Assembly: GCA_014192425.1 (NCBI GenBank)
Contig: BJHK01000007.1
Span: 124,001-188,000 of the forward strand
Source of the DNA: Planctomycetia bacterium
GTDB taxonomy: Bacteria > Planctomycetota > Planctomycetia > Pirellulales > UBA1268
Length of the DNA stretch: 64,000 nucleotides
Direction: 5' to 3'
The translations under genes were made by a program, and so were the position numbers. Below the pieces are notes generated by a model. The model made no database searches. It was not told the origin of the DNA and saw only the letters and a list, made by a program, of their open reading frames with translations. Numbering within the stretch: position 1 is the first letter of the stretch; each line of letters opens with the position of its first letter. This document shows, in pieces, positions 54,930-63,184 of this stretch.

Positions 54930-55487
54930 TCACTCCGGGCGAGGCGGCACGGCATGATTCTTCCGCACCTCTTCGTGGCCGTTCTCAATGAACTGGCTCA
55001 CAACGTCGGCATGGGAGTGTATGAGCGATGCCACGTACGGGTCATCGGATGTCTCGACCACACGCACACCCTTGTCCGTGTCTGTGATCTCCATGCTGAT
55101 CTTGTCGGCATGGCGAAAGACCTCGCGAAACAACGGGTCTCGCATGTGGATTCCGCGGCCTTCCTTCACTCTGGCGTGCATGGCAGCAACGTGCGTCTGG
55201 ATGCCTGCCGTGACCTCGGGATCGTCGGATTCGGTGACGGTATCCACGCCCTTGTCGGTTCGCGTAATCGTCCGCCTGATCTTGGCTCTGTTGTCGAGTA
55301 GGAAGTGGAACCATTTCCTATCCTCGATGAACCGCGGGTCGTCCCACTGACCACGGCCACGTCCCCGCCCGAAGCCTTGTTGAGCGGGGGCAGCTTCCTG
55401 ATTCACGGCGGAAGGCGGCTCCGCTGCGTGAACCACAAAACCCACGCCTGCGGTAACGAGAGCCACCACGACGTACGTCTGATTCAT
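54930..55487 (-). CDS. Secreted hypothetical protein with two TDKGV/DDP repeats
   Basis: A 185-residue protein with a signal peptide (residues 1-22), a Gln/Gly/Arg-rich linker (GFGRGRGRGQ), then two related units: ITRTDKGVDTVTESDDPEVT and ITDTDKGVRVVETSDDPYVA, each followed by a His-rich helix (IQTHVAAMHARVKEG, IHSHADVVSQFIENG). The conserved His suggest metal or heme binding, but this is inference. I cannot name a family. Confidence 0.7.
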   Translation of the reverse strand: MNQTYVVVALVTAGVGFVVHAAEPPSAVNQEAAPAQQGFGRGRGRGQWDDPRFIEDRKWFHFLLDNRAKIRRTITRTDKGVDTVTESDDPEVTAGIQTHVAAMHARVKEGRGIHMRDPLFREVFRHADKISMEITDTDKGVRVVETSDDPYVASLIHSHADVVSQFIENGHEEVRKNHAVPPRPE

Positions 55488-55696
55488 GTTGTGCCTTTCG
55501 GTGGTCCAGTGCGACAGCCCACGAGCGTGTCATCAACGCCATGACGACACATTATGCACACACCTTGATCTCGGCGGCCAACGGTCTGGCCTGCCTTGTG
55601 CCGCCATGCAGCACATATGGCGACTGCTTCCCCACACCGCCCACGGGACACCCCGCGGGCACACACACCTCCGTTTCCACGAAAGCGAGAATCAGG

Positions 55697-56419
55697 ATGC
55701 TCAAACTCCACGCGGGCGTCTCGAAGAAGGTCGGCCTGCCCGGCTTCTCCAGCGCCTCGGCCAGCTGCACCATCGAGGCCGAACTCGACTCCTCCCTGCT
55801 CAACGACACCGCGGGCTTCCAGATCGTCGTCCAGCGGGCATACCAGTCATGCGAGCAGGCTGTCCAAGATGAGATCGCCAGGCTCCAGGGCCACAACGGC
55901 GCGAACAACGACGGCACCGATCACGCCACGTCCAGCCAGAACCGCATCCAGGATTTCGCGCCCTCTTCCAGCCCCGACAGCGCCCAGGCCTACTCCGCAC
56001 TGCCCCACACCACGAACGGGTCACACGCGCGAAGCCAGGGCCCTTCTCGCGCATCCCAGCCGATGGTCGCCCAGGAGCCCGTCTCCGTCATCGAGGTCCG
56101 CACGGCTCCGGCCATCCAGGGCGCCACGGTCACGGCCAACCAGCGCGCCCCCGTCCAGCGCATCCCGAGCCAGCCCAGCCCCCGTCCCGCCACGGCTTCT
56201 CAGGTGAAAGCCATCAGGGCCATCGCCGCTCGCCGGAAGATCGATCTCGTCGGCCTGCTTCGGGAGCGCTTCGGCCTGACCACCGCGGACGAACTCGGCA
56301 TCCGGCAGGCTTCGGCTTTGATCGACGAACTCAAGAGCGACGAGGGAACAACCAGCCCGGGCACCAACGGCCATGCGAACGGCAACGGGGCCTACGCCGT
56401 GACTGGAGGTGCCCGATGA
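55697..56419 (+). CDS. Hypothetical island protein with N-terminal MLKL-type domain
   Basis: A 240-residue protein. The N-terminal 60 residues (MLKLHAGVSKKVGLPGFSSA, then ASCTIEAELDSSLL) are a domain I recall from integrative elements of planctomycetes. A long Ser/Thr/Gln linker leads to a C-terminal helical domain (ASQVKAIRAIAARRKIDL ... LIDELK) like a small SAP/ubiquitin-associated-type DNA-binding unit. Codons before 55697 look non-coding, so this ATG is used. It overlaps the nuclease gene by ATGA. Confidence 0.65.
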   Translation: MLKLHAGVSKKVGLPGFSSASASCTIEAELDSSLLNDTAGFQIVVQRAYQSCEQAVQDEIARLQGHNGANNDGTDHATSSQNRIQDFAPSSSPDSAQAYSALPHTTNGSHARSQGPSRASQPMVAQEPVSVIEVRTAPAIQGATVTANQRAPVQRIPSQPSPRPATASQVKAIRAIAARRKIDLVGLLRERFGLTTADELGIRQASALIDELKSDEGTTSPGTNGHANGNGAYAVTGGAR

Positions 56420-57270
56420 TCGCCGGCGTAGCACAGTTGCCCATCATCACGCCCTCCAGCACCAACCCGGCCAACGAGGTCGCCAAGAAGATCACCGGCC
56501 GAGACTACGTGAGCTGGTCGGCTATCTCGACGTTCCGAACCTGCCCGTTGAAATACAAGTTTCGGTACGTCGACGGCCTGCCCGAAGAGTCCGTCTCCAG
56601 TGCCCTCGTGTTCGGCACCGGGATTCATTCCGCCGTCGAGCAGCACTTCCAAGCGATACTGTCCGGCGAAGAGCAACCCGACGTCGAGCGGCTCATGTTC
56701 GCCTATCGCTCCGCATGGCTGCCGCACGATCCGGACGCGATCTCATTCGGCAGCACGGAGACTCGGGCCTCGCTGGATGCCCTGGCCTCGAAGATGCTCA
56801 CGGCGTTCCTGAACAGCCCCGTGGCGAGCGTTCAGGGGCGGGTGCTGGGCGTCGAGGAGGAGATTCGCGGCATGCTGGTCGAGGGTGTGCCGGACCTCTA
56901 CGGCCGGGTGGATTTGCTCACGGAAGACTCGGATTCACTGGTGATCACAGACATCAAAACGTCGCGCGGCAAATGGAGTCAGGAGCAGGTCGAGGATTCA
57001 GGTGAGCAGTTATTGCTGTATAGCCACCTTGCCTCGGAGATCGCGCCCGGGAAGAATTTGAAGACGCGATTCTTGGTCCTGACGAAAACCAAGGAGCCGG
57101 TCGTCGAGGAGCATGTCAGTGAGGTCGAGCCTGCCGCCGTGAAACGCACCTTGGCGGGCGTGGAGCGGGGCTGGCGGGCGATCGAGTCCGGGGTGTTCTA
57201 TCCGGCGCCCAGCACGATGAACTGCGCGTCATGCGGCTATCGGGCGGCTTGTCGGGCGTGGGCGGGCTGA
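56416..57270 (+). CDS. PD-(D/E)XK nuclease with Fe-S cluster (Cas4/AddB-like)
   Basis: A 284-residue exonuclease-like protein. The PD-(D/E)XK core is visible: VEEE, GRVDLL and TDIKTS (D and K), then the QLLLYS Q-Y motif. Four Cys, C43 in RTCPLKY and C270, C273, C279 in CASCGYRAAC, match the iron-sulfur box of Cas4, AddB and RecB-family nucleases. Its first ATG overlaps the preceding stop. Such genes on mobile elements act in recombination; no CRISPR is nearby. Confidence 0.88.
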   Translation: MIAGVAQLPIITPSSTNPANEVAKKITGRDYVSWSAISTFRTCPLKYKFRYVDGLPEESVSSALVFGTGIHSAVEQHFQAILSGEEQPDVERLMFAYRSAWLPHDPDAISFGSTETRASLDALASKMLTAFLNSPVASVQGRVLGVEEEIRGMLVEGVPDLYGRVDLLTEDSDSLVITDIKTSRGKWSQEQVEDSGEQLLLYSHLASEIAPGKNLKTRFLVLTKTKEPVVEEHVSEVEPAAVKRTLAGVERGWRAIESGVFYPAPSTMNCASCGYRAACRAWAG

Positions 57271-57396
57271 CGCAGGGAGACACGGGCTGCACAGGATTGG
57301 CATGATCGCCCGGGCGGGGTACGCTCTCCCACGATTTTGGTACGCACTGAAGTGCTATCGTTGCCAACACATTCACAGCGAGAGAAGGAGATATCG

Positions 57397-57633
57397 ATGG
57401 CCAAAGCCTTACACGTTTCCCGACAAGCCCTAATCGCCCGCGTGAATCGTCGGTTGGCGAAACAGAATGAATCGCTGCGTCGATGCCCCGAGAATCGAAG
57501 GGATTACCACACGCTCGGAGACTTCTACATCTTGGATATCTCCCGCAATGTCGTACTCGCGAAGCATGTCGATCTCCAGAAACTTGCGAAGAAACTGGGA
57601 TCGCTGAAGCCCGGCGAACGGCTGTCGGGCTAG
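57397..57633 (+). CDS. Small basic hypothetical protein
   Basis: A 78-residue basic protein: MAKALHVSRQALIARVNRRL, then YHTLGDFYILDISRNVV. The start at 57397 has a very good AGAAGGAG. The fold looks like a short alpha/beta unit. No family function is known; a terminator follows at 57663. Confidence 0.7.
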   Translation: MAKALHVSRQALIARVNRRLAKQNESLRRCPENRRDYHTLGDFYILDISRNVVLAKHVDLQKLAKKLGSLKPGERLSG

Positions 57634-57662
57634 GTCAAGCTTCCGCGCCTGACGAGAAACAG

Positions 57663-57697
57663 GCGGCCGGGGTTGAAACACACCTCGGCCGCTTTTT
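57663..57697 (+). terminator. Rho-independent terminator
   Basis: GCGGCCGGGG pairs with CTCGGCCGC (one mismatch) around a 10-base loop, followed by TTTTTCTT. It ends the small basic gene on the plus strand. Confidence 0.75.
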
Positions 57698-57728
57698 CTT
57701 AGATGTCAGTGGCTGTGGTGGAACCGAG

Positions 57729-58094
57729 TCACTCCCTCAACCCTCGCGCCCTCGCCCACCCCCGCGCCTCCAAGTCCAGCCTCGCGTGGCCAATGGCTTC
57801 AAGCGACTTCTGGCACTCGTAGATCATCTCGTTCAGGACCCGCTCTCCCGCATCTAGGTCCGCGTGCCTGATCCCGTCGGCGTGCTGGGGGTCAAACTCG
57901 TAGTACTGCGGCATGCGACGCGCGTTGGTCTCGATCTTGGCCAGGAACTCCAGGTAGGGGGAAGCGTATTCCTTCTTCGGCCTGCCCGAGTGGTACTTCG
58001 GGTCGCCGGAGGTCATGCGCCGGATCTTGGCCGCCGTGGCAACAATCTGGCGGGCGAGGTCGGTGCTGGAAACGTTCTTCGTGTCGCTGGTCAT
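57729..58094 (-). CDS. Hypothetical island protein
   Basis: A 121-residue helical protein (RQIVATAAKIRRMTSG, then EYASPYLEFLAKIETNARRM). The ATG at 58094 follows AAGGAGG at six bases. No family is recognised. It is transcribed toward the terminator of the previous gene. Confidence 0.6.
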   Translation of the reverse strand: MTSDTKNVSSTDLARQIVATAAKIRRMTSGDPKYHSGRPKKEYASPYLEFLAKIETNARRMPQYYEFDPQHADGIRHADLDAGERVLNEMIYECQKSLEAIGHARLDLEARGWARARGLRE

Positions 58095-58503
58095 GGGCAT
58101 CCTCCTTGATGCGCTGGGTGAATCGGCCTGCTCGTATCAGGGCCGTCGGGAATCGGTACTTTCTTTCGTTGCGGGTCCCTGTGAGCGTCCGGAATCACAA
58201 GGTTCCCCATGAGCACCCGCAGGGCCGTACCAATAATTCTAGCGCGGCGGGGCTCCATTCACGGCATGGTTTTGCCTGCCCAGACGTGAATCACCGCTGA
58301 ATGCCGTGCAGGACGGTGGGTGTTGCAGAACGCTCCACCGGAAAAGCATGTACCCAAAAGTTCGGGGCGTCCGTGGGGCGCGAAACGGCGCCACCAGAGC
58401 CCGAAGGAGCCGCGATGGAGGCCGCGGGTTACGTCATAGGCTGGGGCACGCGCTGGGCCTTTGGCTGCGCCCTGCCGCGCCCCCACACTGCCCAGCGCCG
58501 CCC
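58095..58503. other. Intergenic region without a credible gene
   Basis: Shadow frames cover this 409-base region. It lies between two minus-strand genes, contains an AT-richer spot (ACCAATAATTCTAG near 58230) suitable for a promoter, and shows no good reading frame. Confidence 0.4.
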
Positions 58504-59271
58504 TCACGCCGACTTCACGACGGGCACCTCAACGCCTGACGGCCCACTTCCCGAGCCCATGTCGGCCCCACGCGGCGAAGGTTGGCCCGGCGTTGCGCTC
58601 ACGGGCGTCGAGCCCCCTTCAACCTTGGGCATCACGGCCGGGGCCTGACACGCGGCCATGATCGGCGCCTGCGTGGCCATGAAGGCCAGAATCCCCTCAC
58701 GCAGGCCCTCGGGGAGGCTCTCAAACCATGAAATCCACCCGTAGGCAGTCGTCCGGGGCACCTTGAAGAACCGGGCCAGAGCCGCGCCGCCATAGCCCGC
58801 CCGCGTGTGCAGGTAGACGGCCAAGGTCCGCCGTTCGTTCTTGAGGACCACCTTTCGGACCGTAGCGTCGTCGGGCTTGGCGAAGTGGGCGAGCCGGTAC
58901 CGGAGTTGCCGCTCAAGGATCTCCACCTCGGCTCGCATGCGGTCCCGGTCGCGGCCGTAGAGTTCGATGAGGGGCCGGAGAGATTTGCTGCCGGGGTCCT
59001 TGGTGAAGTTCAGGACCAGCGTCAGGAACTTGCTCTGCCAGTCGATCATCTGGAGCCAGTGCGCCGCGTCCACGAGCGTCACGGCATCCTCGAGCAAGAC
59101 ACCCCGACTCTCAGCCTCACGGAGCAGTTCGACCACGGTGTACGTGTTCTGAGCGAGAAACTCATGGCAGCGGATGAACTCCTGCTTCATGAGCGTGACC
59201 TTGTAGATCACCTCTGCGGCTTTCTCGAGGTCGGCTTGGGCCGGCATGGAGGTCGGGGGACTGGTGTCCAT
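58504..59271 (-). CDS. Hypothetical island protein, helical
   Basis: A 255-residue protein with a helix-rich core: LEKAAEVIYKVTLMKQEFIR, ESRGVLLEDAVTLVDAA and EILERQLRYRLAHFA, then a possible HTH (YGGAALARFFKVPRTTAYGW). I choose the ATG at 59271 (MDTSPPTSM); an in-frame ATG upstream is possible. No family is known. The HTH-like part suggests DNA binding. Confidence 0.6.
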   Translation of the reverse strand: MDTSPPTSMPAQADLEKAAEVIYKVTLMKQEFIRCHEFLAQNTYTVVELLREAESRGVLLEDAVTLVDAAHWLQMIDWQSKFLTLVLNFTKDPGSKSLRPLIELYGRDRDRMRAEVEILERQLRYRLAHFAKPDDATVRKVVLKNERRTLAVYLHTRAGYGGAALARFFKVPRTTAYGWISWFESLPEGLREGILAFMATQAPIMAACQAPAVMPKVEGGSTPVSATPGQPSPRGADMGSGSGPSGVEVPVVKSA

Positions 59272-59426
59272 ACGTTGAAGATAGCGCAGTTGTCGCATGC
59301 GCGCTACGGCGGCCGCACCGACTGTCGCACGCCGGGAACACCAAGCCACAGATGGAAATAGCGCCGCGACAGGACCGTCGGCGGTGGTGAACTTGCGCGC
59401 AGCTGAAGACGCGCTAGACTGCCCAG

Positions 59427-59903
59427 ATGAGCCCCACACACCGCCGCCCCTTGTCGGTCCTGTGTTGCCACCGCGCTGCCCTCACCGGCCTCGCGGATGC
59501 CCCCAGCGTGCAGCCGCCAGCCCTACGGCGAAGCCTGGGAAATCGCCCTGGCTGGCGCGAGTTTTGGAGCGTTTTGGCAGGCCTCCGGGCGTTGTGCCCA
59601 CCGGCGATGCCCGTCGTCGTCCGGGCCTCCCAGCTGTCCGAAACTGTTCTGGGCCAGTGTGTACGGCGGCGGAAGCGGTTCGTGGTGCTTCTCAACGACC
59701 AGATGGGTGAACCCCAGGCCGTCGAGGTCCTGTGCCACGAATGGGCCCACGCGCTGGCCTGGAACTACTCGCTCGACCGGCTCGCCAAGACGCCCGGACT
59801 CGACCCGGCGGAGTTCGATCGGGCGAGCCACGACGAGGCCTGGGGCTGTGCCTATTCGCGGGTCTGGAGGGCGTACCTGGACGTCATTCGGGAGGACGCA
59901 TAG
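59427..59903 (+). CDS. Putative small zinc metallopeptidase
   Basis: A 158-residue protein with HEWAH (H104, E105, H108) in VLCHEWAHALAWNYSLD, an HExxH zinc site like those of ImmA/SprT-type proteins on mobile elements. A third ligand is not certain; H or E residues around 135 (SHDEAWG) are candidates. The N-terminal 40 codons are not conserved-looking. The start is the ATG at 59427. Confidence 0.6.
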   Translation: MSPTHRRPLSVLCCHRAALTGLADAPSVQPPALRRSLGNRPGWREFWSVLAGLRALCPPAMPVVVRASQLSETVLGQCVRRRKRFVVLLNDQMGEPQAVEVLCHEWAHALAWNYSLDRLAKTPGLDPAEFDRASHDEAWGCAYSRVWRAYLDVIREDA

Positions 59904-59913
59904 ACACCCGGAC

Positions 59914-60141
59914 CTACCCCTCCGGCTGCCTTGTGGATTGGTGGGCCAAGTCCGCGAGCACTCGCGCCAGGACGGCCTCCCTGGCCGCCTCCGGGATCGC
60001 CATGCCCGCGACGAGGATGACCGCCCGGGCCAGCAGTTCCACCCGATCAGGCGAAAGTGCGTCGTATCGTGCGTCGCAGCCGGACGTGACCTCCGGGTTT
60101 GCCGCGCGAGACACAGGTTGTTCGCTCGCTGTCCCCGCCAT
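59914..60141 (-). CDS. Small protein encoded at the right end, start codon in attR
   Basis: A 75-residue helical protein (DALSPDRVELLARAVILVAG, then AAREAVLARVLADLAHQ). Its ATG at 60141 lies inside the attR core (GCCAT on the plus strand). The gene is therefore cut from or joined to its upstream DNA by recombination. Two TGCGTCG motifs lie in its 5' part. No function is known. Confidence 0.55.
   Translation of the reverse strand: MAGTASEQPVSRAANPEVTSGCDARYDALSPDRVELLARAVILVAGMAIPEAAREAVLARVLADLAHQSTRQPEG
60058..60078 (+). repeat. Putative right arm-type sites (TGCGTCGCA motif pair)
   Basis: TGCGTCGTA at 60058 and TGCGTCGCA at 60070 have the same 12-base period as the pair near attL (22412 and 22424) and the pair in the old integrase scar (60380 and 60392). 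Confidence 0.5.
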
Positions 60142-60143
60142 TT
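60112..60143 (+). repeat. attR core with imperfect T-arm copy
   Basis: The 15-base core CTGTCCCCGCCATTT at 60129-60143 is identical to the tRNA end. CACAGGTT at 60112-60119 repeats the T-arm start of the tRNA, with nine unmatched bases between the two parts where the tRNA has six. So attR is a changed copy of the tRNA 3' end. Confidence 0.85.
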
Positions 60144-60145
60144 TC

Positions 60146-60182
60146 AGCCCGCCCGGCCCTCCTGGCCCGGGCGGGCTTTTTC
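60146..60182 (+). terminator. Terminator hairpin outside attR
   Basis: AGCCCGCCCGG at 60146-60156 pairs exactly with CCGGGCGGGCT at 60167-60177, followed by TTTTCT. A terminator directly after a tRNA 3' end copy suggests the original terminator of tRNA-fMet, displaced 38 kb by the island. Confidence 0.75.
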
Positions 60183-60289
60183 TTGCGCGGGCCCGCCCTC
60201 CAGGCGGGCAGTCTTGCGTTGCCATCCATGGCCCCTGCCGGTTGTTTTTTTGCGCGGCCTCCTGCCGCGGGCCAGTTTTGAAAACTGGC

Positions 60290-60620
60290 GTGATTTCCGA
60301 AGAACACGCTGTAACCCCCTAGGCTGCAGCGGGTTCTGGCGTGTTTTGCGGCTCCGTGCATTTCGGTGCGGACGCCTGCTGCGTCGCAATTCGCGTCGCA
60401 CTCCGACGAACCGGTCTGGGAACGAGGACCGTCGATGGTCTCGTCAGCGTGTGGCTCCGCTGCGATCGCCGCAGGATCCGTTTGCTCCCGGACAGGGGAG
60501 GCATGCTCGGCGGCCGCGACCGCGGGCGTACCGCCCGCCACCACGCTCTCGAAGTGGTGCTCCCGCGACATCAGGGGGTTGCCCATGCCCTGAGAGGCGG
60601 CGTTGCTGGCACGTGAAGAC
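60290..60620 (-). pseudogene. C-terminal remnant of a second tyrosine integrase
   Basis: The minus strand encodes NPLMSREHHFESVVAGG, matching HYLMSREHHFEHVVSGG of the intact integrase, followed by a Thr/Ala-rich tail including CDANCDAAG (intact gene: CDAYCAAPA). Nucleotide similarity continues (TTCCGAAGAAC, GGGTTCTG). The catalytic Tyr codon and everything before it are gone. This is the scar of an older element in the same site. Confidence 0.8.
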
Positions 60621-60802
60621 AGGATGTCGAAAACGCAGCCAGTATCGAGTGAACGAAGGCCGGGAAGGCCGAAGTGAACGTCCGCCGAGCGGGGCATGGG
60701 CAACCCCGAACAGTCGGAGCGTTCTGTCCACTATTGGATGCTCCCGGTAGTATCTTTAATAACTACGAGAATCCCGGCGCTCACTCACGACATTTTCACC
60801 CC

Positions 60803-61402
60803 GTGCCCGCTCAACCTCCCCCGCGCTACGCCCCGACCCTCGAACTCCCGCCCTCCAGCTACGTTCCTGGCCACGACCTCCCCCATCCGGTGAACGACCC
60901 CGCCGGTCATCTCTATGCCCAAGCTCGCCAAGCCCACGGACCGGTGCTTTCTCCCGACGTGCTCCTGAGCCTTCCCGCTGAGCCCCACTCCCGGCGGTGA
61001 GCCCTTGCCGCTTTCTTGGCCGAGAACACCCGGTGGCGGCATGCCCTCGACTTGTTCAATAGCGGCTACGCCTGGGAAGCTCACGAAGCCTGGGAAAGCT
61101 TCTGGAACGCTCTCGGCCGCACCACTCCTGAGGCCCAGTTCGTCCAGGGGCTCATTCACCTTGCGGCTGCGGGCGTGAAGATCCGCGAGGGCAAACCCCA
61201 GGGTGTCAGCCGGCATACCAAGCGGGCCCGGGAACTTCTTGGCGACCTGACAGCGGCAAACCCTGGCGGCGCACTCGGCCTGGCTCCCGAGAGTGTTTCA
61301 GCCGTGCTCGCCGAACTGGAGAAGTCCACCCCCGAGTGCTGGCACACCTCGCGGACGCCAGTTGTGCGGGTGTTGGATGCGCCTTTGCGGCTGGCAGAGT
61401 AG
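60803..61402 (+). pseudogene. DUF309 protein gene with in-frame TGA
   Basis: The frame from the GTG at 60803 gives RYAPTLELPPSSYVPGHDLP and HPVNDPAGHLY, then a TGA at 60998-61000, and continues without a shift as LAENTRWRHALDLFNSGYAW, EAHEAWESFW and GLIHLAAAGVKIREG, the DUF309 core. The part before the TGA belongs to the same gene in planctomycete relatives as I recall it, so one nonsense change (for example TGG to TGA) splits it. A TTG at 61016 could still start the DUF309 core, which might remain active. Confidence 0.75.
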
Positions 61403-61412
61403 GGGAGAACTA

Positions 61413-61451
61413 CAGGCTTGCCCATGGTTCGCCGGAGGTTGGCCGGAGGCG
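61413..61451 (+). repeat. 39-bp direct repeat, copy 1
   Basis: An exact 39-base sequence starting CAGGCTTGCCCATGG and ending GGCCGGAGGCG is present here and at 62146-62184, 733 bases apart, on both sides of the EF-hand gene. Confidence 0.85.
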
Positions 61452-61553
61452 TGCCTGGGCGGAATTCGAAACCCTCAGGGCTGTTCGCCGTTGAATGAAG
61501 AGCCCGACGATCCAACCACGCAGAAAAGCCACCCCCACGCGGAGCCCCCAATC

Positions 61554-61928
61554 ATGTGCCGCCGAGCCTGCATTCCCCTCGTGTCCCTCGTTTTCGTGGC
61601 TTGTTCCTGCTGCTTGGCCGTCAGTCAGCCAGCCTTTGCCGCCCCTGGGGAAGGCAACGGTAAGCGGGCTGAACGACGCCAACGAGCCCTGCAGAAGTTC
61701 GACACCAACGGCAACGGCCAGCTGGACCCGGACGAGAAACAAGCCGCCAAAGCAGCCATGCAAAACCGGCGGGACCAAGGTCAAGGCCAAGGCCCGGGCG
61801 GACAGGGGGCACGTGATCCAGAGCGCCGCCGAAAGCTCCTGGAGAAGTTCGACAGTGACGGCGATGGCAAACTCAGCGAGACCGAGCGGGCGGCAGCCAA
61901 AGAGGCCCGGGCAAAACGCGGAAAATGA
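61554..61928 (+). CDS. Secreted EF-hand protein
   Basis: A 124-residue protein with a signal peptide (residues 8-30) and two calcium-binding EF-hand loops, FDTNGNGQLDPDE and FDSDGDGKLSETE, joined by a Gln/Gly-rich linker. Ligand positions D1, N3/D3, N5/D5 and E12 are kept. Such small EF-hand proteins are numerous in planctomycetes. It is flanked by two exact 39-bp repeats. Confidence 0.8.
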   Translation: MCRRACIPLVSLVFVACSCCLAVSQPAFAAPGEGNGKRAERRQRALQKFDTNGNGQLDPDEKQAAKAAMQNRRDQGQGQGPGGQGARDPERRRKLLEKFDSDGDGKLSETERAAAKEARAKRGK

Positions 61929-63184
61929 CTTCGAGCCGCCGCGGGCTCTCGCCAATGTCACCACCAACGAGCGCGCCAAGATACGCGCGAGGCCTGCCGG
62001 CTGCATTCTTGTGAACTGTGTGCCCAGGCGTAGCGCTGCTCTGGTGGTTTCATGGCGAACCGCTGGCTGCCGGGGTTTGCCAGAACATTCGCCGGTCGTT
62101 CGGTCTCTCGGTCGCTGGCGTGATCTCCCGTTGTGTGGGGCTCTGCAGGCTTGCCCATGGTTCGCCGGAGGTTGGCCGGAGGCGGTGGGTTGGCGGAGCA
62201 GGGGCGAGCCTAGGTACAAGTCCCTCCCGGAGCGCGTAGCGTGCGTTCTCAGGCCCGTGTGGTTCCGGCGGGTGCTTGGGGCGAAGCCAGGAGTGATGCC
62301 GGGTTTGGGTGCGTGCCAGGGCGCTCCTGCGGCGGAGCGAAAAACAGCGCCGCCGAAGAAGTGAGCCGGCGTGACTCCGTGGCCGGCCCGCCGGAAGACT
62401 GTGAGATCGCCCCCAATAGCCGCGAGCTGAAACGCGCGGCTGAAACGCCATGGAACGGCGTCAGCGACCGGGGGAAACCCTTCGGTAACTCCCCCGGCAG
62501 GGATGTTTGCGGGCTGAAAGTACGTCGGAATCCTTGATATTGGGTGCGAACCAGGCCGATTTGGAGCTGTTGTTCTGCTGACTGTGCCGAAAAACCGCAC
62601 GGCGTGCCCCGAAAGCGGGCTTGTGGCGGCCAAACACGGAGTGTTCCGCGCTACGCAATACCGTCGTGCGACTTCGCGCCGGCGCGGGTGGTCGGGATTT
62701 GGTCTCACACGGGATGGGGTCTGAGGCGTGCTATTGGGGTGGCGGCCTGAGGAGGTCGCTCCGGGGCGTACGAGCCGGCGATTCTCAAGCATCGCCCAAC
62801 GAGCTGCCCGCGATCGAAATCCGCAGCATCTGACGGCATTCCATGCCACAGAGCGGACGACCCGCGAGAAGAGCGGCTTCAAGGCCGGTCTGCGTTGAGG
62901 AGAAGAATCCGGCCTGGAGCGTGGACAGAACGGTCCGCGGAACCTCCACGATCGGGTCGCATCCAGCCCGATCAGCTCTGGCTGTTGCTCCTCATGATCC
63001 GCACCGCTCGGCCGACCCAGGGCCGGCGAAGGTGCCACGCACCGCGCCTGAACGCCTGCATCTTGCCCAGTTTTGGTGGCTGGCACCTTTCTCCTTTTCC
63101 GGGCCGGGCAACTGCTAGGGCACCACGGGTGCGGGCACGCGAACGACTCGGCAGCCTCGAGTGGTTTGGCAACGCCGGCGCGGA
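61929..63184. other. 1.2-kb region without a credible gene
   Basis: Several long but Arg/Pro/Ser-rich frames on both strands have shadow composition. It contains the second copy of the 39-bp repeat and further partial copies of GGTTCGCC/GGCGAACC-like words. No RNA gene is recognised. It looks like decayed or repeat-derived DNA. Confidence 0.5.
62146..62184 (+). repeat. 39-bp direct repeat, copy 2
   Basis: Identical to 61413-61451 and in the same orientation. Confidence 0.85.

Noticed and set aside
56416-57270. Call as Cas4 of a CRISPR adaptation module
   Set aside because: The Cys box and PD-(D/E)XK core fit several nuclease families, and no cas1, cas2 or array is nearby.
58301-58648. Plus-strand 115-codon frame
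   Set aside because: It overlaps the 3' end of the minus-strand helical gene and reads as a mixed-composition shadow without a ribosome site.
60998-61000. TGA read as selenocysteine in the DUF309 gene
   Set aside because: No SECIS-like hairpin was evident right after the codon and DUF309 is not a redox family; a nonsense change is simpler.
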